Below are positions 42,262 to 51,446 of a DNA stretch of 64,000 bases, piece after piece. Source of the stretch: Luteolibacter sp. LG18 (GTDB lineage: Bacteria; Verrucomicrobiota; Verrucomicrobiia; Verrucomicrobiales; Akkermansiaceae); NCBI RefSeq assembly GCF_036322585.1, contig NZ_AP024600.1, positions 4,960,001 through 5,024,000 of the forward strand, given 5' to 3'. Every line of letters starts with the position of its first letter. Within the stretch, counting starts at the first letter, position 1. Under the pieces are notes generated by a model that had not been told where the DNA came from, searched no databases, and saw only the letters and a program-made list of their open reading frames with translations. The translations under genes and the position numbers were made by a program.

Positions 42262-43179
42262 ATGCGGCGGAGCGGATTCCAGCGGACCCGGTGGCTGCTA
42301 GCGGGCGGGCTTTTCACCGTGGCTGGCATTGCGCTGTGGCATGTCGCCTCCGACACCCCCTCGGGTTCGAAGACCGCCGTCGCGTCATTGAGCCGGGCCT
42401 CGGAGCCGGGCAATCGTCGCCCTGTGGGCCCATCCGCATCGGAAAAGATCGCGGAGATCCGCGGCCAATTGGACGCCGCCGCCCCCGTCGCCCGCGGCCA
42501 AATCCGCAACGACTCGGTCATCGACCTGCTGCGCCGCCTGGCGGAACTCGATCCGGAAGCCGCCATCGCCTTCACCCGGGACCACCCGGAGTTGCACGGC
42601 GACCCGGGATTGGCCGCGGAGCTTTTCGCCGGTTGGCTGGACCGCAGGGAGACCGAAGCCCGCGGTTGGCTGGACAATGTTCCGACCGGGGCACTGCGGA
42701 CGCAACTGGTGCCGCTCGTGGTTTCGAGCCTGGCCTCCGAGCATCCCGAGGACGCCCTCGCGCTGGCCGGAGAGCTGCCGGGCTACGATGGGGATCTCGG
42801 CATTTTGGCGGCATTCGGCCCTTGGACGGCGAGCGACGAACTCGATGCCCAACCGCGGGAGCGCGCCTACGCCGCCGTGTTTCGGGAGTGGGCGGCCAGC
42901 AACCCGACCGCCGCCGCAGCGCGCGCCCAAGGCTTGGAAGACCCGCTCTGCCGGAATCTCGCGCTGCAGGAGGTGGCAGGAAAATGGATGCTCAAGGACG
43001 CCCCGGCGGCGATCCAGTGGGCCCGGGCCCAACCCGTCGGGCCGGACCGGAATTCCGCCCTCCAGGGCCTCCTCGGCGAGTGGATCCGGCAGTCCCCCCA
43101 CGAAGCCAAGGCTTACCTTCTCTCGCTGGAGGACAGCCAAGAGCGCACCCACTGGCTGACGATGCTGCCCGTGGATTGA
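42262..43179 (+). CDS. Second membrane-anchored DP..A..W helical-repeat protein
   Basis: This 305-residue relative of the 569-residue repeat protein at 19.5-21.2 kb has an N-terminal helix (RTRWLLAGGLFTVAGIALWHV). A variable linker and about six repeat units follow: LDPEAAIAFTRDHPELHGDP, EARGWLDNVPTGALRTQL, HPEDALALAGELPGY, NPTAAAARAQGLEDPLC, DAPAAIQWARAQPVGPDR and SPHEAKAYLLSLEDSQER. It starts 73 bp after the sigma-54 activator and overlaps the 3' end of the convergent HTTM gene by 67 bp. Function is unknown. Confidence 0.65.
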   Translation: MRRSGFQRTRWLLAGGLFTVAGIALWHVASDTPSGSKTAVASLSRASEPGNRRPVGPSASEKIAEIRGQLDAAAPVARGQIRNDSVIDLLRRLAELDPEAAIAFTRDHPELHGDPGLAAELFAGWLDRRETEARGWLDNVPTGALRTQLVPLVVSSLASEHPEDALALAGELPGYDGDLGILAAFGPWTASDELDAQPRERAYAAVFREWAASNPTAAAARAQGLEDPLCRNLALQEVAGKWMLKDAPAAIQWARAQPVGPDRNSALQGLLGEWIRQSPHEAKAYLLSLEDSQERTHWLTMLPVD

Positions 43180-44492
43180 GCGCGGGTGTCCGGCAGCATC
43201 GGCACGATCCAATGCTCCACCGGCTCCCCGGCGAGATTCACCGCCGGATCGATGATCGGCTGGCTCGGCCGGCCATTGAGCGAGGCATAGGCCTCGGCAT
43301 GAACCTCCACCTCGCGTCCATGCAGTCGGCGCAGTTCGCCGCCAAGGAACCGGGCGAAGTCCCGAACCAGGTGCGGGTCCTGCGCCATCAGCGTGACCTG
43401 CCGCGGCGTGAGATAGTCCCTCACGTCGATCTGCCACCGGCGGCCGTCGAAAGGATCACGGGCGATGAAGGACACACTGCCCGCTTTCTCCACGATCATC
43501 ACCTTCCATGCCCAGTTGAAGCCATTGCCACTCCAAGCGCTGGGCCCATCCATGAAAAGCCCCCTCATCGGCACCGCGATCTGCCAGGCTAGGTAAACGC
43601 CGATCAGCCATCGTCCCCACCGTGGCATAGGCGGAACCACCGCCTGCACCACCGGCCCGCTCCTTTTCCAAACCCGCATCGGCCAGTCCGGCGGAAAGAA
43701 CAACGTGCTTCCTGCGATCATGATCCAGGGGAACATCCCGATCGAGGGAAACAGAACACCGGTGGCGACATGGAACGCGATCACCGCGCCGAAGGCGCAA
43801 GACCGCGTGCGTCGCATCATCAGCAGGAACGGAATCGTTAGATCGTAAACCGCCCCGGTCCACGCCGCGGCCATCGCCACCCACGGCTTCTCCAGCCATG
43901 GGCCCACCAGCGGCAGGTCCGAGCGCGCCGCCAGCCAGATCCGCAGCGGCTGCGCGGCCAGCAACCAATCGCCATTCAGTTTCGCGATGCCGGCGAAGAC
44001 ATACACGATGGCGAATTGGAACCGCAGCAGCCCCACCGTCCACGCCGGGATCGTCTCCACCCGCAGCCCCGAACGCCGCCGGGCATCCACCGACCATGCC
44101 CAGTGGGCTGGCATGAACACCAGCAGGCCCGACACCAGGCTGACGAGATAGTAGTGGTTCAGATACGCCGTGCGGTCGATCAGCTCGAGGTAGGTGAAGC
44201 CCGCGAAGAACAGCACCGCGCACAGCCGATATCGGAAGCCAAGCGCCATACCCACCGCGCACACGGCCACCAGCATGACATGGACGTGCATCCAGACGGC
44301 GGGCCACGGCCGGATCCATTCCAGGCCGGGATACGGAAAATGATAGCCGGGTTTTAGGAACAACTCGTCGACCCAGCCATGCGCCAGGAAGCGCACCATC
44401 GCCGCCGCCATCAGCATGCCGAACAGGATGCGGAAGACCGCAAGCGAATGAATCGCGATCCCCGGCACAGTCGCCGGTCGCTCAATCGCCAT
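43113..44492 (-). CDS. HTTM-domain membrane protein (gamma-carboxylase-like)
   Basis: This 459-residue protein has six or so transmembrane segments: LAVFRILFGMLMAAAMVRF, HVMLVAVCAVGMALGF, YYLVSLVSGLLVFMPAHW, LLRFQFAIVYVFAGIAKLNG, IAFHVATGVLFPSIGMFPW and GRWLIGVYLAWQIAVPMRG. The layout and FRFAxVYxxAGxAKL-like motif match the HTTM family related to vitamin K-dependent gamma-carboxylase. About 120 residues of soluble C-terminus follow (PFDGRRWQIDVRDYLTPRQV). It overlaps the upstream imelysin gene by 11 bp, so it belongs to that operon. Chemical activity is unproven for bacterial HTTM proteins. Confidence 0.85.
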   Translation of the reverse strand: MAIERPATVPGIAIHSLAVFRILFGMLMAAAMVRFLAHGWVDELFLKPGYHFPYPGLEWIRPWPAVWMHVHVMLVAVCAVGMALGFRYRLCAVLFFAGFTYLELIDRTAYLNHYYLVSLVSGLLVFMPAHWAWSVDARRRSGLRVETIPAWTVGLLRFQFAIVYVFAGIAKLNGDWLLAAQPLRIWLAARSDLPLVGPWLEKPWVAMAAAWTGAVYDLTIPFLLMMRRTRSCAFGAVIAFHVATGVLFPSIGMFPWIMIAGSTLFFPPDWPMRVWKRSGPVVQAVVPPMPRWGRWLIGVYLAWQIAVPMRGLFMDGPSAWSGNGFNWAWKVMIVEKAGSVSFIARDPFDGRRWQIDVRDYLTPRQVTLMAQDPHLVRDFARFLGGELRRLHGREVEVHAEAYASLNGRPSQPIIDPAVNLAGEPVEHWIVPMLPDTRAQSTGSIVSQWVRSWLSSSERR

Positions 44493-45531
44493 CGGTGGAA
44501 ATGAAGGTGAGCGTCACGCCCAGCGAGCTCGCGAGATCGACCTTGAGCAGCACCGCGAGCTGGTTGCACTGGCGGGTGCTTTCCATCAGTGCGGATGTGT
44601 CCGGCCCCTGCGATTCCAGCGGCTTCTCCAGCTTCGAAAGCGCGGCGATCGTCTCTTGGAAGCGTTGGTCCAGCCGCGCGGCCAGCTCCGGATTGAACTT
44701 CTTCACATGGGCTCCCATTCCCGCTTCATGAACACGGCGCAGCCCTCGCACCACCGCTTGCAACAGAACATGGGAATGCCCGCTGGCGGCTCCCGGCACC
44801 TTGTCACGCGTCGCCCGCTCCGGCGGATTGAGCATGGTGGACAAGCGAGTCACCGAAGCGGCCTCCGCTGTCATCACCATCCGGTTCACCAGCGCGTTGA
44901 GGCTATCCTGGCCACCGTTGAGAAAGGCCGTCGCCGCCGGACTGTAAGATTCCTGCCAGCTCCGGGCCAATCGCCCCGAACGCTCCGCCGCCTCCGCGGC
45001 GATGGCGTGAAGGTAGTGCCGCCGCTTGCTCTCCTCGAAAAGAGCCAAGGTCGCCGCCGCATCCACATCCTTGGGAAAAAGCAGATACTCGATCGCATAC
45101 AAACCCTTCGCCGCCGCCCCGAACGATGACAGATCGACGTCGTCCTGCTTCATCGCGAGGATCGCCTTTTCCACGCTGCCGGGCCGGGTCGGGAGGAAGA
45201 AGAAAGTCGCGGCCAGGTCCCCTTCGAGGATCGGGCCCACGCGGCAGCAGTCGATTTCCTGGGCCGCCTCGGCCGCCTTCCGCCAGCAATCCCGCGCGCG
45301 TTCCAAGCCCGGCAGGTCCGGCTGCTCCTCGAACCGGCGGGTCTCCTTTTCCAGAAGCCCGCAAGCCTCCGCGAGTTTCGCGTAGCCCGGCGCGATCGCC
45401 GTCTCGACGAGGGTGTGGAGCATCTGGTCCTTCGCGGTCTTGGGTGCGTGGACGGCGGTCTCGGCGGCATCCGCTTCACGCGGCAAAACGATGGCGCACA
45501 GAACGGTTAGAAAAACGAATGGGAGTTTCAT
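44482..45531 (-). CDS. Imelysin-family periplasmic protein (second copy)
   Basis: This 349-residue protein has a signal peptide (MKLPFVFLTVLCAIVLPREADA). The imelysin core shows CGLLEKETRRFEEQPDLPGL, ERARDCWRKAAEAAQEIDC and AAAKGLYAIEYLLFPKD, where GLYAIEYLLF takes the place of the GxHxxE motif; its histidine is tyrosine, the glutamate is kept. Imelysins (EfeO/IrpA type) take part in iron uptake. It lies between the di-haem oxidoreductase and HTTM genes and overlaps the latter. The degenerate motif suggests a division of labour with the first imelysin, which keeps the histidine. Confidence 0.82.
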   Translation of the reverse strand: MKLPFVFLTVLCAIVLPREADAAETAVHAPKTAKDQMLHTLVETAIAPGYAKLAEACGLLEKETRRFEEQPDLPGLERARDCWRKAAEAAQEIDCCRVGPILEGDLAATFFFLPTRPGSVEKAILAMKQDDVDLSSFGAAAKGLYAIEYLLFPKDVDAAATLALFEESKRRHYLHAIAAEAAERSGRLARSWQESYSPAATAFLNGGQDSLNALVNRMVMTAEAASVTRLSTMLNPPERATRDKVPGAASGHSHVLLQAVVRGLRRVHEAGMGAHVKKFNPELAARLDQRFQETIAALSKLEKPLESQGPDTSALMESTRQCNQLAVLLKVDLASSLGVTLTFISTDGD

Positions 45532-45537
45532 GGCAAC

Positions 45538-46917
45538 TCAGAGGGATTCAATGAAGCGCACCAGAGCCTCGCGGTCGGCTTTGGGCAGGGAGCGGAATTG
45601 GTCACGGGACGGCCCGGCCTCGCCACCGTGCCAGAGGATCGCCTCGGCCACGCCACGGGCCCGGCCATCGTGCAGCAGCGTGTTGTGCCCGTTCACCTTC
45701 GGCACCAGCCCGAGGCCCCACAGCGGCGGCGTCCGCCACTCGCGGCCGGAGGCGTCGAACACCGGACGACCATCGTCCAGTTCCTCGCCGAGATCGTGGA
45801 GCAGCAGGTCGGTGTAGGGATGGATCGTTTGGCCGGACAGCTCGGGAAACTCGCGCCACTCGCCGGTCGTCAACTCGGGCACATGGCAGGCGGCACACCG
45901 GAGTTCATTAAACACCTCCCTGCCCCGCCGCACCTCCGCATCGCCGGAACCACGCGCGGCGGGCACGGCCAGCGTGCGGCTGTAATAGACCACGCTGTCG
46001 AACACCTTCCCCCCAACCTCGGGCGAACCGCCGTTCGGCAACGACGCGCAGGGTTCCTGCCCCGGTGTGAAGTTCTCATCGGGAAACAAGGCGGTGGTCA
46101 AACTCATGTCCCCTTGGAACGCGGCCGCGACCTGCTGGGAGATCGATGGTTGCTCCGATTTCCACCCGAAGCGCCCGACCGCCATCGCCTTCGCACCCAC
46201 GTCCCACACGCGGTTGACCCGGCCGGAGATCCCATCGTGATCGCGGTCGTCGGGATCCACCCGATCGAGCAGCGCTTTCTCCGGCACCGCCTCCAACAGC
46301 CCGAGCCCGATCATCGCGGGAGCCACCCGCGCCGACATCAACAGTCGCGGCGAAGGCGCGCCGTAGCCGGGATGTTCCATTCGATACACCGGCTTTCTCA
46401 ACGTGTAGGCTTCTCCATCCGAGTAAGTCCCGGAGATCGTTTCATAGCTCACCTTCACCTCCGCTTCCGCCGGCACGCCGGGCAAGGCCTGGCCTTGGAT
46501 CTGGCCGCCGTAGATCGGATCGGGCAACGGCCCGCCGTGCGGATCGCTGCCCGGAATGCTGATCCGCAACAAGGCGGTGGTGAATGGCCGGCCCTCTTCC
46601 GGCGACGCGCCGCGGCCATCCTTGAAATGGCAGGTCGAGCACGAGCGGGTGTTGAACAACGGGCCGAGACCATCGCGCGCCGTGGTGGACGCGGGTGCCG
46701 CCACCCAGTTCTGATTGAAGAACGAATTGCCGACAAAGAACGCGGAGCGGCGCTCCCCTTCCAGGTTTGCCAGCGGCTTGGTGAAGGCATCGCGGCTGAC
46801 ATCCTCCACCGTGGTGGCCCCGCCCGCCGGACTGGCGGACATCTTTCCCGTCAACGCGAGGACGAGGCACACAGCCATCAGCCCATGCATGCCCCGATGT
46901 GTTTCCCGGCGCATCAT
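45538..46917 (-). CDS. Di-haem oxidoreductase (DUF1111/thiol oxidoreductase family)
   Basis: This protein of about 459 residues has a signal peptide (GLMAVCLVLALTGKMSA). Two haem sites are present: RSCSTCHFKDGRG near residue 95 and LRCAACHVPELTTG near residue 343. Other family motifs include FFVGNSFFNQNWV, GDPHGG-type PGSDPHGGPLPDPIYGGQIQ, and HNTLLHDGRARGVAEAILWH near the end. It belongs to the MauG/DUF1111 group and acts in the periplasm. The gene follows the first imelysin with a two-base gap (TGAG-ATG) and precedes the second by 6 bp. It probably oxidises or reduces iron for uptake by the imelysins. Confidence 0.9.
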   Translation of the reverse strand: MMRRETHRGMHGLMAVCLVLALTGKMSASPAGGATTVEDVSRDAFTKPLANLEGERRSAFFVGNSFFNQNWVAAPASTTARDGLGPLFNTRSCSTCHFKDGRGASPEEGRPFTTALLRISIPGSDPHGGPLPDPIYGGQIQGQALPGVPAEAEVKVSYETISGTYSDGEAYTLRKPVYRMEHPGYGAPSPRLLMSARVAPAMIGLGLLEAVPEKALLDRVDPDDRDHDGISGRVNRVWDVGAKAMAVGRFGWKSEQPSISQQVAAAFQGDMSLTTALFPDENFTPGQEPCASLPNGGSPEVGGKVFDSVVYYSRTLAVPAARGSGDAEVRRGREVFNELRCAACHVPELTTGEWREFPELSGQTIHPYTDLLLHDLGEELDDGRPVFDASGREWRTPPLWGLGLVPKVNGHNTLLHDGRARGVAEAILWHGGEAGPSRDQFRSLPKADREALVRFIESL

Positions 46918-46918
46918 C

Positions 46919-48100
46919 TCATTGGGTTTCATCCCGCACGCCGAGCAGCGAGGCGACCTTCGCCATCGTTTCGGTTTGCGATTGCAGCGAGCGGATCGTG
47001 CGATGGATCGCGATGCGGCCGGGAGCCGTGTCCGCGCCGAGAAACGCTTGGTCAAATGGCGAGGGAATGGAGCGGGCGTTTTCCACCGAAGCGTCGATTT
47101 GTTTGCCGAGCTCATCGGCCAGCGCGGGATCGGTCTCCTTCAAAAGATCCGCGATGCCAGGCCCTTGGAGCCGGGTGCCATCAAGGCAGGTGTAGTCGCC
47201 GGTGTAGGCATTGCGGATGCCGAGCGCGTCCTCGACCACGTCCGTGCAGGTGTTGTCGCTGAAACAGGAATGCTCGTCCTCCTGCTCCTTGGTTTCGTAG
47301 GCGACGGTGAGCCGTTCACCGGCCAATTCGGTTCCGCCGAGAGCCGCGATGCCGTGCAGGATCTTGCGGAGCGATTGGTGGGTGGCGGAGGCCTCGAACC
47401 ACGCGCGGTAGTTGTCCGGGCGATGGTCCGCCCACTGGTTCTCCACCGTTTTCAAGTCCTCCACCAGCATCCCGGTGATCAGGCGGAGATACTCCCGGCG
47501 GCGTTCGGGATGCGGTGCTGTCGCCCCGGGCCCCGTCAGGTAATCCTGGAACGAGCGCTTGCCCGGCCCTTTCGGATCGAGGTCCTGCCCCCACAGCAGG
47601 AACTCGATGGCGTGGTAGCCGGTGCTGATGCTTTTCTCGCCGTCCTTCTCATTGAGGTCGGCGATCGTTTCCTTCGAAAGTTCCGGATAAAGCTCCGGAT
47701 GATTGATGATGCCGGCATGGGCATCCCCTTCCACGTAGTCGATGTAGTTCTCATCAACCGGCCAGCCGTTGATCCGCCCTTCGAGCTGGTCGATCGGGCC
47801 CTCGTAGAAGCGGAAAGCTTCGGAGTGTAGATACGGCTTGCGCGCGTCGAGCCACGCGGCCCGCGCCTTCGAGAGCGTGGCGTCCGAGGGCGCATCGAGG
47901 AACGCGTCGATGGCAGATTGAAGGGCCTCGGCGGCCTGGAGCGCGTCGCGGCAGGTCGCCCCCGCGAGCGCGGCGTAGTGCCGCACGACCTCGGTCTTCA
48001 ACCTCGCGGACTTCGTGGCGGCAGGCTGACCTTCGTCGAGGGCCTGGACGGAAACCGGGAAAAGACAGAGCAGCGGAAGGATGAATCGGAAGGGATGCAT
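46919..48100 (-). CDS. Imelysin-family periplasmic protein (first copy)
   Basis: The protein has 393 residues from the ATG at 48100, which starts a signal peptide (FRFILPLLCLFPVSVQA). Family motifs are conserved: ARAAWLDARKPYLHSEAFRF, GWPVDENYIDYVEGDAHAGI and GYHAIEFLLWGQDLDP with the metal-binding GxHxxE. WFEASATHQSLRKILHGIAA and EEHSCFSDNT-like DEHSCFSDNTCTDV follow. It is the first gene of the iron-related operon. The stop is directly followed by the di-haem gene. Imelysin proteins are thought to bind ferric or haem iron in the periplasm. Confidence 0.9.
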   Translation of the reverse strand: MHPFRFILPLLCLFPVSVQALDEGQPAATKSARLKTEVVRHYAALAGATCRDALQAAEALQSAIDAFLDAPSDATLSKARAAWLDARKPYLHSEAFRFYEGPIDQLEGRINGWPVDENYIDYVEGDAHAGIINHPELYPELSKETIADLNEKDGEKSISTGYHAIEFLLWGQDLDPKGPGKRSFQDYLTGPGATAPHPERRREYLRLITGMLVEDLKTVENQWADHRPDNYRAWFEASATHQSLRKILHGIAALGGTELAGERLTVAYETKEQEDEHSCFSDNTCTDVVEDALGIRNAYTGDYTCLDGTRLQGPGIADLLKETDPALADELGKQIDASVENARSIPSPFDQAFLGADTAPGRIAIHRTIRSLQSQTETMAKVASLLGVRDETQ

Positions 48101-48131
48101 GCGAAAACAAAGCCGGGTTTGGAACGATGGA

Positions 48132-48164
48132 GCGGGCGGACGCTTTCCTGAAGCATCCGCCCGC
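48132..48164. terminator. GC-rich hairpin between the imelysin and metallophosphoesterase genes
   Basis: A 9-bp stem (GCGGGCGGA with its complement) lies between two minus-strand genes. It is not followed by a good T run on either side, so it may be a weak terminator or an operon-leader structure. Confidence 0.35.
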
Positions 48165-48216
48165 CGTTCAATCACCTGGGGTCAGGGGAAAACCCGCGGG
48201 TCTTTCCCACCGGGTT

Positions 48217-50355
48217 TCACTGGTAGGTCACCGTGATTTTCGGACGGCTGGCCACCGTGCCGATCTCGCGGGTGTTCAGGTCGAGGCCGTCCGTGTTCGC
48301 GTAATCGAGGATCACGAAACCGTAGTTACTGGACGGGGTGTTGATCCACGACTGGACCTTGGCGATGCCGCTCGCGTTGAGCGTGATCGTCTTCAGGCCG
48401 TTGGCGGTTCCGGCGAGGCTGCCGAGCACCGTGGTCTCACGGTCGTTGGCACCGTTGGCACCGGCGGTCTGCCAGTTCACGCCGGTGCTCGCAATGTTCC
48501 AGGTGGCGGTGGTCTCGGACCAGGCGCGCTTCAGGGCATACAGCTCGTAGGCGCTGGCACCCGGGTCGGTCACGTTGAAGGTGACGGTCACGGCCGTCAC
48601 CGTCTTGCCAGCCGGGATCGAGGTGAGATCCCACGACACCAGGCCGGCGTAGTCCGGGCTGCCATCGATCTCGAGCGTGGTGTTGGTCCCGAAGTTGGTC
48701 GTGGCCGCGTCGCTCTTGATCTTCGTGTCACGGGTGCCGGTGTAGCTGCTCACGCCGTCCTGGAAGGACACGGTGGTGGGGCCGCCGGTGCCGGTCACCG
48801 TCACGGAAACAGCGGTGGAGGTCTTGGTGCCATTGGCGTTGTCGGTCGCCACGGCGGTGAGGCTGTGGGTGCCGACCGGAGCGCTGCTCCAGGTCACGCT
48901 GTAAGGGCTGGTGGTGTCGGTGCCGATCAGGCTGCCGTTGGCGTAGAAATCCACCTTGCTCACCGTGCCATCGCTGTCGGACGCGGTGGCGTCGACGGTG
49001 ATGTTGGCGGGCTGGGTGAAGGACGCGCCGTTCGCCGGGCTGGTGATGCTCACCGTCGGCAACTGGTTGCCCGGAGCACCGCCCTTGACGATCGAGAAGG
49101 TGTCACGCACCGCACCCGCGCTGTCGAGGTAGGTGGCGTCGAGGCGACCGCCATCGACATCCAGCACCATCGAGCCCGCCACGTTCAGCGAGATGAACAT
49201 CGCCGCGTGGTTGAGCGTGCCGCCGCTGGTCTGGCCGGAGGCACCCGGCACCGCGTACACCGCGCCGGAGTGCGGGATCGGACCCACCGCGGTCTTCGTG
49301 TAGGCACCGGCGCCCTGGCCGCCACCCGCCTGCACCTTCATGCTGCTGGTGAAGGTGCTGGAGGTGCCGTAGTGGCCGTCGATGAAGAACGAGCGCTCGT
49401 AGCTGTGGCTGTGGCCGCCGAGAACGAGGTCCACGCCATACTGCTCGAGGATCGGCAGGATGTTCTGGCGCATCTCGACCAGATTCGACTCGGTGTCCGA
49501 ATCATGCGAACCCTTGGTGTAGGGCGGGTGGTGCCAGAAGGCCACGACCCAGTCCTTGGTGGTGGAGCCGAGGTCGCTGCGCAGCCAGTTGGCCATCGCA
49601 CCGGTGGAGGAGCGGCTGGTTTCGGCGGAATCCAGGCAGATGAAGTGGATGTTGCCGTAGTCGTAGGAATAGTAGGCTTCCGTGCCGGACGCGACACCAC
49701 CGGCCTCACCGGCCTTCGGCATCGTGAAGTTGTCGTAGTACGGACCGCTCTGGGTGGCGGAGTCCGCGCCCACGGCGTCGTGGTTGCCGATCGTCGGCCA
49801 CATCACCGACTTGCGGAGCATGGTCGGGTAGATGGCGAACAACTTGCTCTGGTATTCGGCATCGGTGCCGGAGCTGTAGGCATTGTCCCCGAGCATCATC
49901 CACAGGTCGGTGTGGCGGGTGCCGGTGAAGGTGTAGTAGGCATCGCGCACCGAGGTCTGGACGCTGCTGCCGGTGCAGGCATCGCCCAGCACCCACACGC
50001 GGGTCGGCTTGGCCCCGGTGGGAGCCGTGACGACGAAGTAATCGGAACCGCTGGCAAGCGTGGCGCTGCTGCTGCCCACCGAGTAATAATAGGTGGTGTT
50101 CGGGGTCAGGCCGGTGAGACGGATCTCATGCTCCGTGGAGCTGGTGGCATTGGAGGCGGTCTGGGTCAGCGAACCGGCCGAAAGGCCGTAGCGGACCACG
50201 CTGTCCGTCGCCGTGCTGGTGCGCCAGCGGACGGAGGTGGCGGTAGTGCTGCCGTTCTGGAGGTACGGCCCGCGGGTCACCGTCTGCGCCTGCGCTGCCG
50301 TTGTCAGCGCAACCGCCGTCGTGAACACGAAGGCTGTTTTCAGTTTGGGATTCAT
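48217..50355 (-). CDS. Secreted purple-acid-phosphatase-like metallophosphoesterase with Ig and CBM96-like domains
   Basis: This 712-residue protein has a signal peptide (TAFVFTTAVALTTAAQAQ). A fibronectin-like purple-acid-phosphatase N-terminal domain follows (VTRGPYLQNGSTTATSVRWR, LTGLTPNTTYYYSVGSS). The metallophosphoesterase core has VLGDACTGS, MLGDNAYSSGTDAEYQ, TIGNHDAVGA, VAFWHHPPYT and GGHSHSYERS, the usual metal-binding blocks. A bacterial Ig-like domain (VSITSPANGASFTQPANITV) and a CBM96/DNRLRE-like domain (ELYALKRAWSETTATWN) complete it. It would release phosphate from organic phosphates outside the cell. The TPR gene 55 bp upstream is probably co-transcribed. Confidence 0.9.
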   Translation of the reverse strand: MNPKLKTAFVFTTAVALTTAAQAQTVTRGPYLQNGSTTATSVRWRTSTATDSVVRYGLSAGSLTQTASNATSSTEHEIRLTGLTPNTTYYYSVGSSSATLASGSDYFVVTAPTGAKPTRVWVLGDACTGSSVQTSVRDAYYTFTGTRHTDLWMMLGDNAYSSGTDAEYQSKLFAIYPTMLRKSVMWPTIGNHDAVGADSATQSGPYYDNFTMPKAGEAGGVASGTEAYYSYDYGNIHFICLDSAETSRSSTGAMANWLRSDLGSTTKDWVVAFWHHPPYTKGSHDSDTESNLVEMRQNILPILEQYGVDLVLGGHSHSYERSFFIDGHYGTSSTFTSSMKVQAGGGQGAGAYTKTAVGPIPHSGAVYAVPGASGQTSGGTLNHAAMFISLNVAGSMVLDVDGGRLDATYLDSAGAVRDTFSIVKGGAPGNQLPTVSITSPANGASFTQPANITVDATASDSDGTVSKVDFYANGSLIGTDTTSPYSVTWSSAPVGTHSLTAVATDNANGTKTSTAVSVTVTGTGGPTTVSFQDGVSSYTGTRDTKIKSDAATTNFGTNTTLEIDGSPDYAGLVSWDLTSIPAGKTVTAVTVTFNVTDPGASAYELYALKRAWSETTATWNIASTGVNWQTAGANGANDRETTVLGSLAGTANGLKTITLNASGIAKVQSWINTPSSNYGFVILDYANTDGLDLNTREIGTVASRPKITVTYQ

Positions 50356-50410
50356 GGATGGTTTGTTTTCTTTGGTTGCTGTGGGTCAGGGGGAGATCGT
50401 TTCAGCCGGA

Positions 50411-51244
50411 TCACCTGGCGGTCACCCCTGTGCGGGCTTTGGTCTCAAGCTCCACGGTGGCTGGGAGAGTGCGGAGGCGCGGCGGCAGCGCCTCGATGGC
50501 GGACAGGGCGTCCTGATAGGAACGGCGGGCGTCGTCCGGTCGCCCCGCCTTGGCGAGCACCTCGGCGCGCAGGATCAGCCATGATTCCTTCCGCTCCGCC
50601 GCAGCCACGAGCCGGTCGATCCTCGCCAGCGCGGCATCGAAGCGCGCCAGTTGCACCTCGATCCCGATCGTGGCGGACTGAAGCGTCGGGACGGCTCCGA
50701 GGCTGGCCATGCCCTCGTCCAGCCCCCGGACGGCGGAGTCGAGTTCCCCCGCATTGACCAACACCTCCGCCCGCTCGAGGAAATGATCCGGACGCGGGTC
50801 CTTGGTGCAGCCGATGGAGCGAGTGTAGTCCTCGGCGGCCGCCTTATAATCCTTCAGGGCGGCGAGCACTCGCGCCCGGGTCAGGTACCCCTCGGAGGAG
50901 GCCGCCTTCCGTTCCAGAAACCGGTCGAGCGACTGCCGGGCCTGCTCCGGTTTTCCGGACTCGAAAAGAGCCCGGCCGCGACAATACAGGACCAGATCGA
51001 GCTTGGAATCGAGCGCCGTGGCCTCCGTGTAATCCTCCATCGCGGCCTCGAATTCCCCGTGCTCCCGCCGCAGTTCCCCGCGCTTCAGGAAACGCTCCGC
51101 CGTCGGCTCCGCGTCGATCTCCCGCGTCAGCGCCGCGATCTCCACATCCAGATCCCCGTGGCCGTGGAGGGGAAATATCGAGCCGCCCAGAACCAGCAGG
51201 AGCGGCAAAAGAATTTTGGATCGGGTGATGTTACGGGGTGCCAT
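50411..51244 (-). CDS. Exported TPR protein paired with the metallophosphoesterase
   Basis: The protein has 277 residues from the ATG at 51244, after which a signal peptide or anchor appears (SKILLPLLLVLGGSIFPLHG). At least five TPRs follow, such as AERFLKRGELRREHGEFEAA, VLYCRGRALFESGKPEQARQ and GYLTRARVLAALKDYKAAAE. A gene pair of TPR protein and secreted metallophosphoesterase suggests shared regulation. The TPR protein's partner is not known. The region upstream (51245-51446) is the divergent promoter shared with the 867-residue TPR gene. Confidence 0.75.
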   Translation of the reverse strand: MAPRNITRSKILLPLLLVLGGSIFPLHGHGDLDVEIAALTREIDAEPTAERFLKRGELRREHGEFEAAMEDYTEATALDSKLDLVLYCRGRALFESGKPEQARQSLDRFLERKAASSEGYLTRARVLAALKDYKAAAEDYTRSIGCTKDPRPDHFLERAEVLVNAGELDSAVRGLDEGMASLGAVPTLQSATIGIEVQLARFDAALARIDRLVAAAERKESWLILRAEVLAKAGRPDDARRSYQDALSAIEALPPRLRTLPATVELETKARTGVTAR

Positions 51245-51446
51245 GAGAAGTCCTGAGATGGCACCAGCGTATCCGCCCAAAAGTTTGGTAAGGCTAATTT
51301 TACTCTGTTAGAGAATCGTCACCTGATCCCCCTTCCCTAGCCCCCAGGCCATCCCCCGCCTTGCGACAACGGGGGGTTCCGATGGGCAGATCGCCGCTTT
51401 TCGACTTCCGTGGGGTCCAAACCGGGCCTAGTTTCGCGCCGTCTTC

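Noticed and set aside
48127..50757. 876-codon plus-strand frame over the metallophosphoesterase
   Set aside because: Its product is a His/Arg/Gly/Val-rich string without domains. The minus strand encodes a well-supported phosphoesterase.
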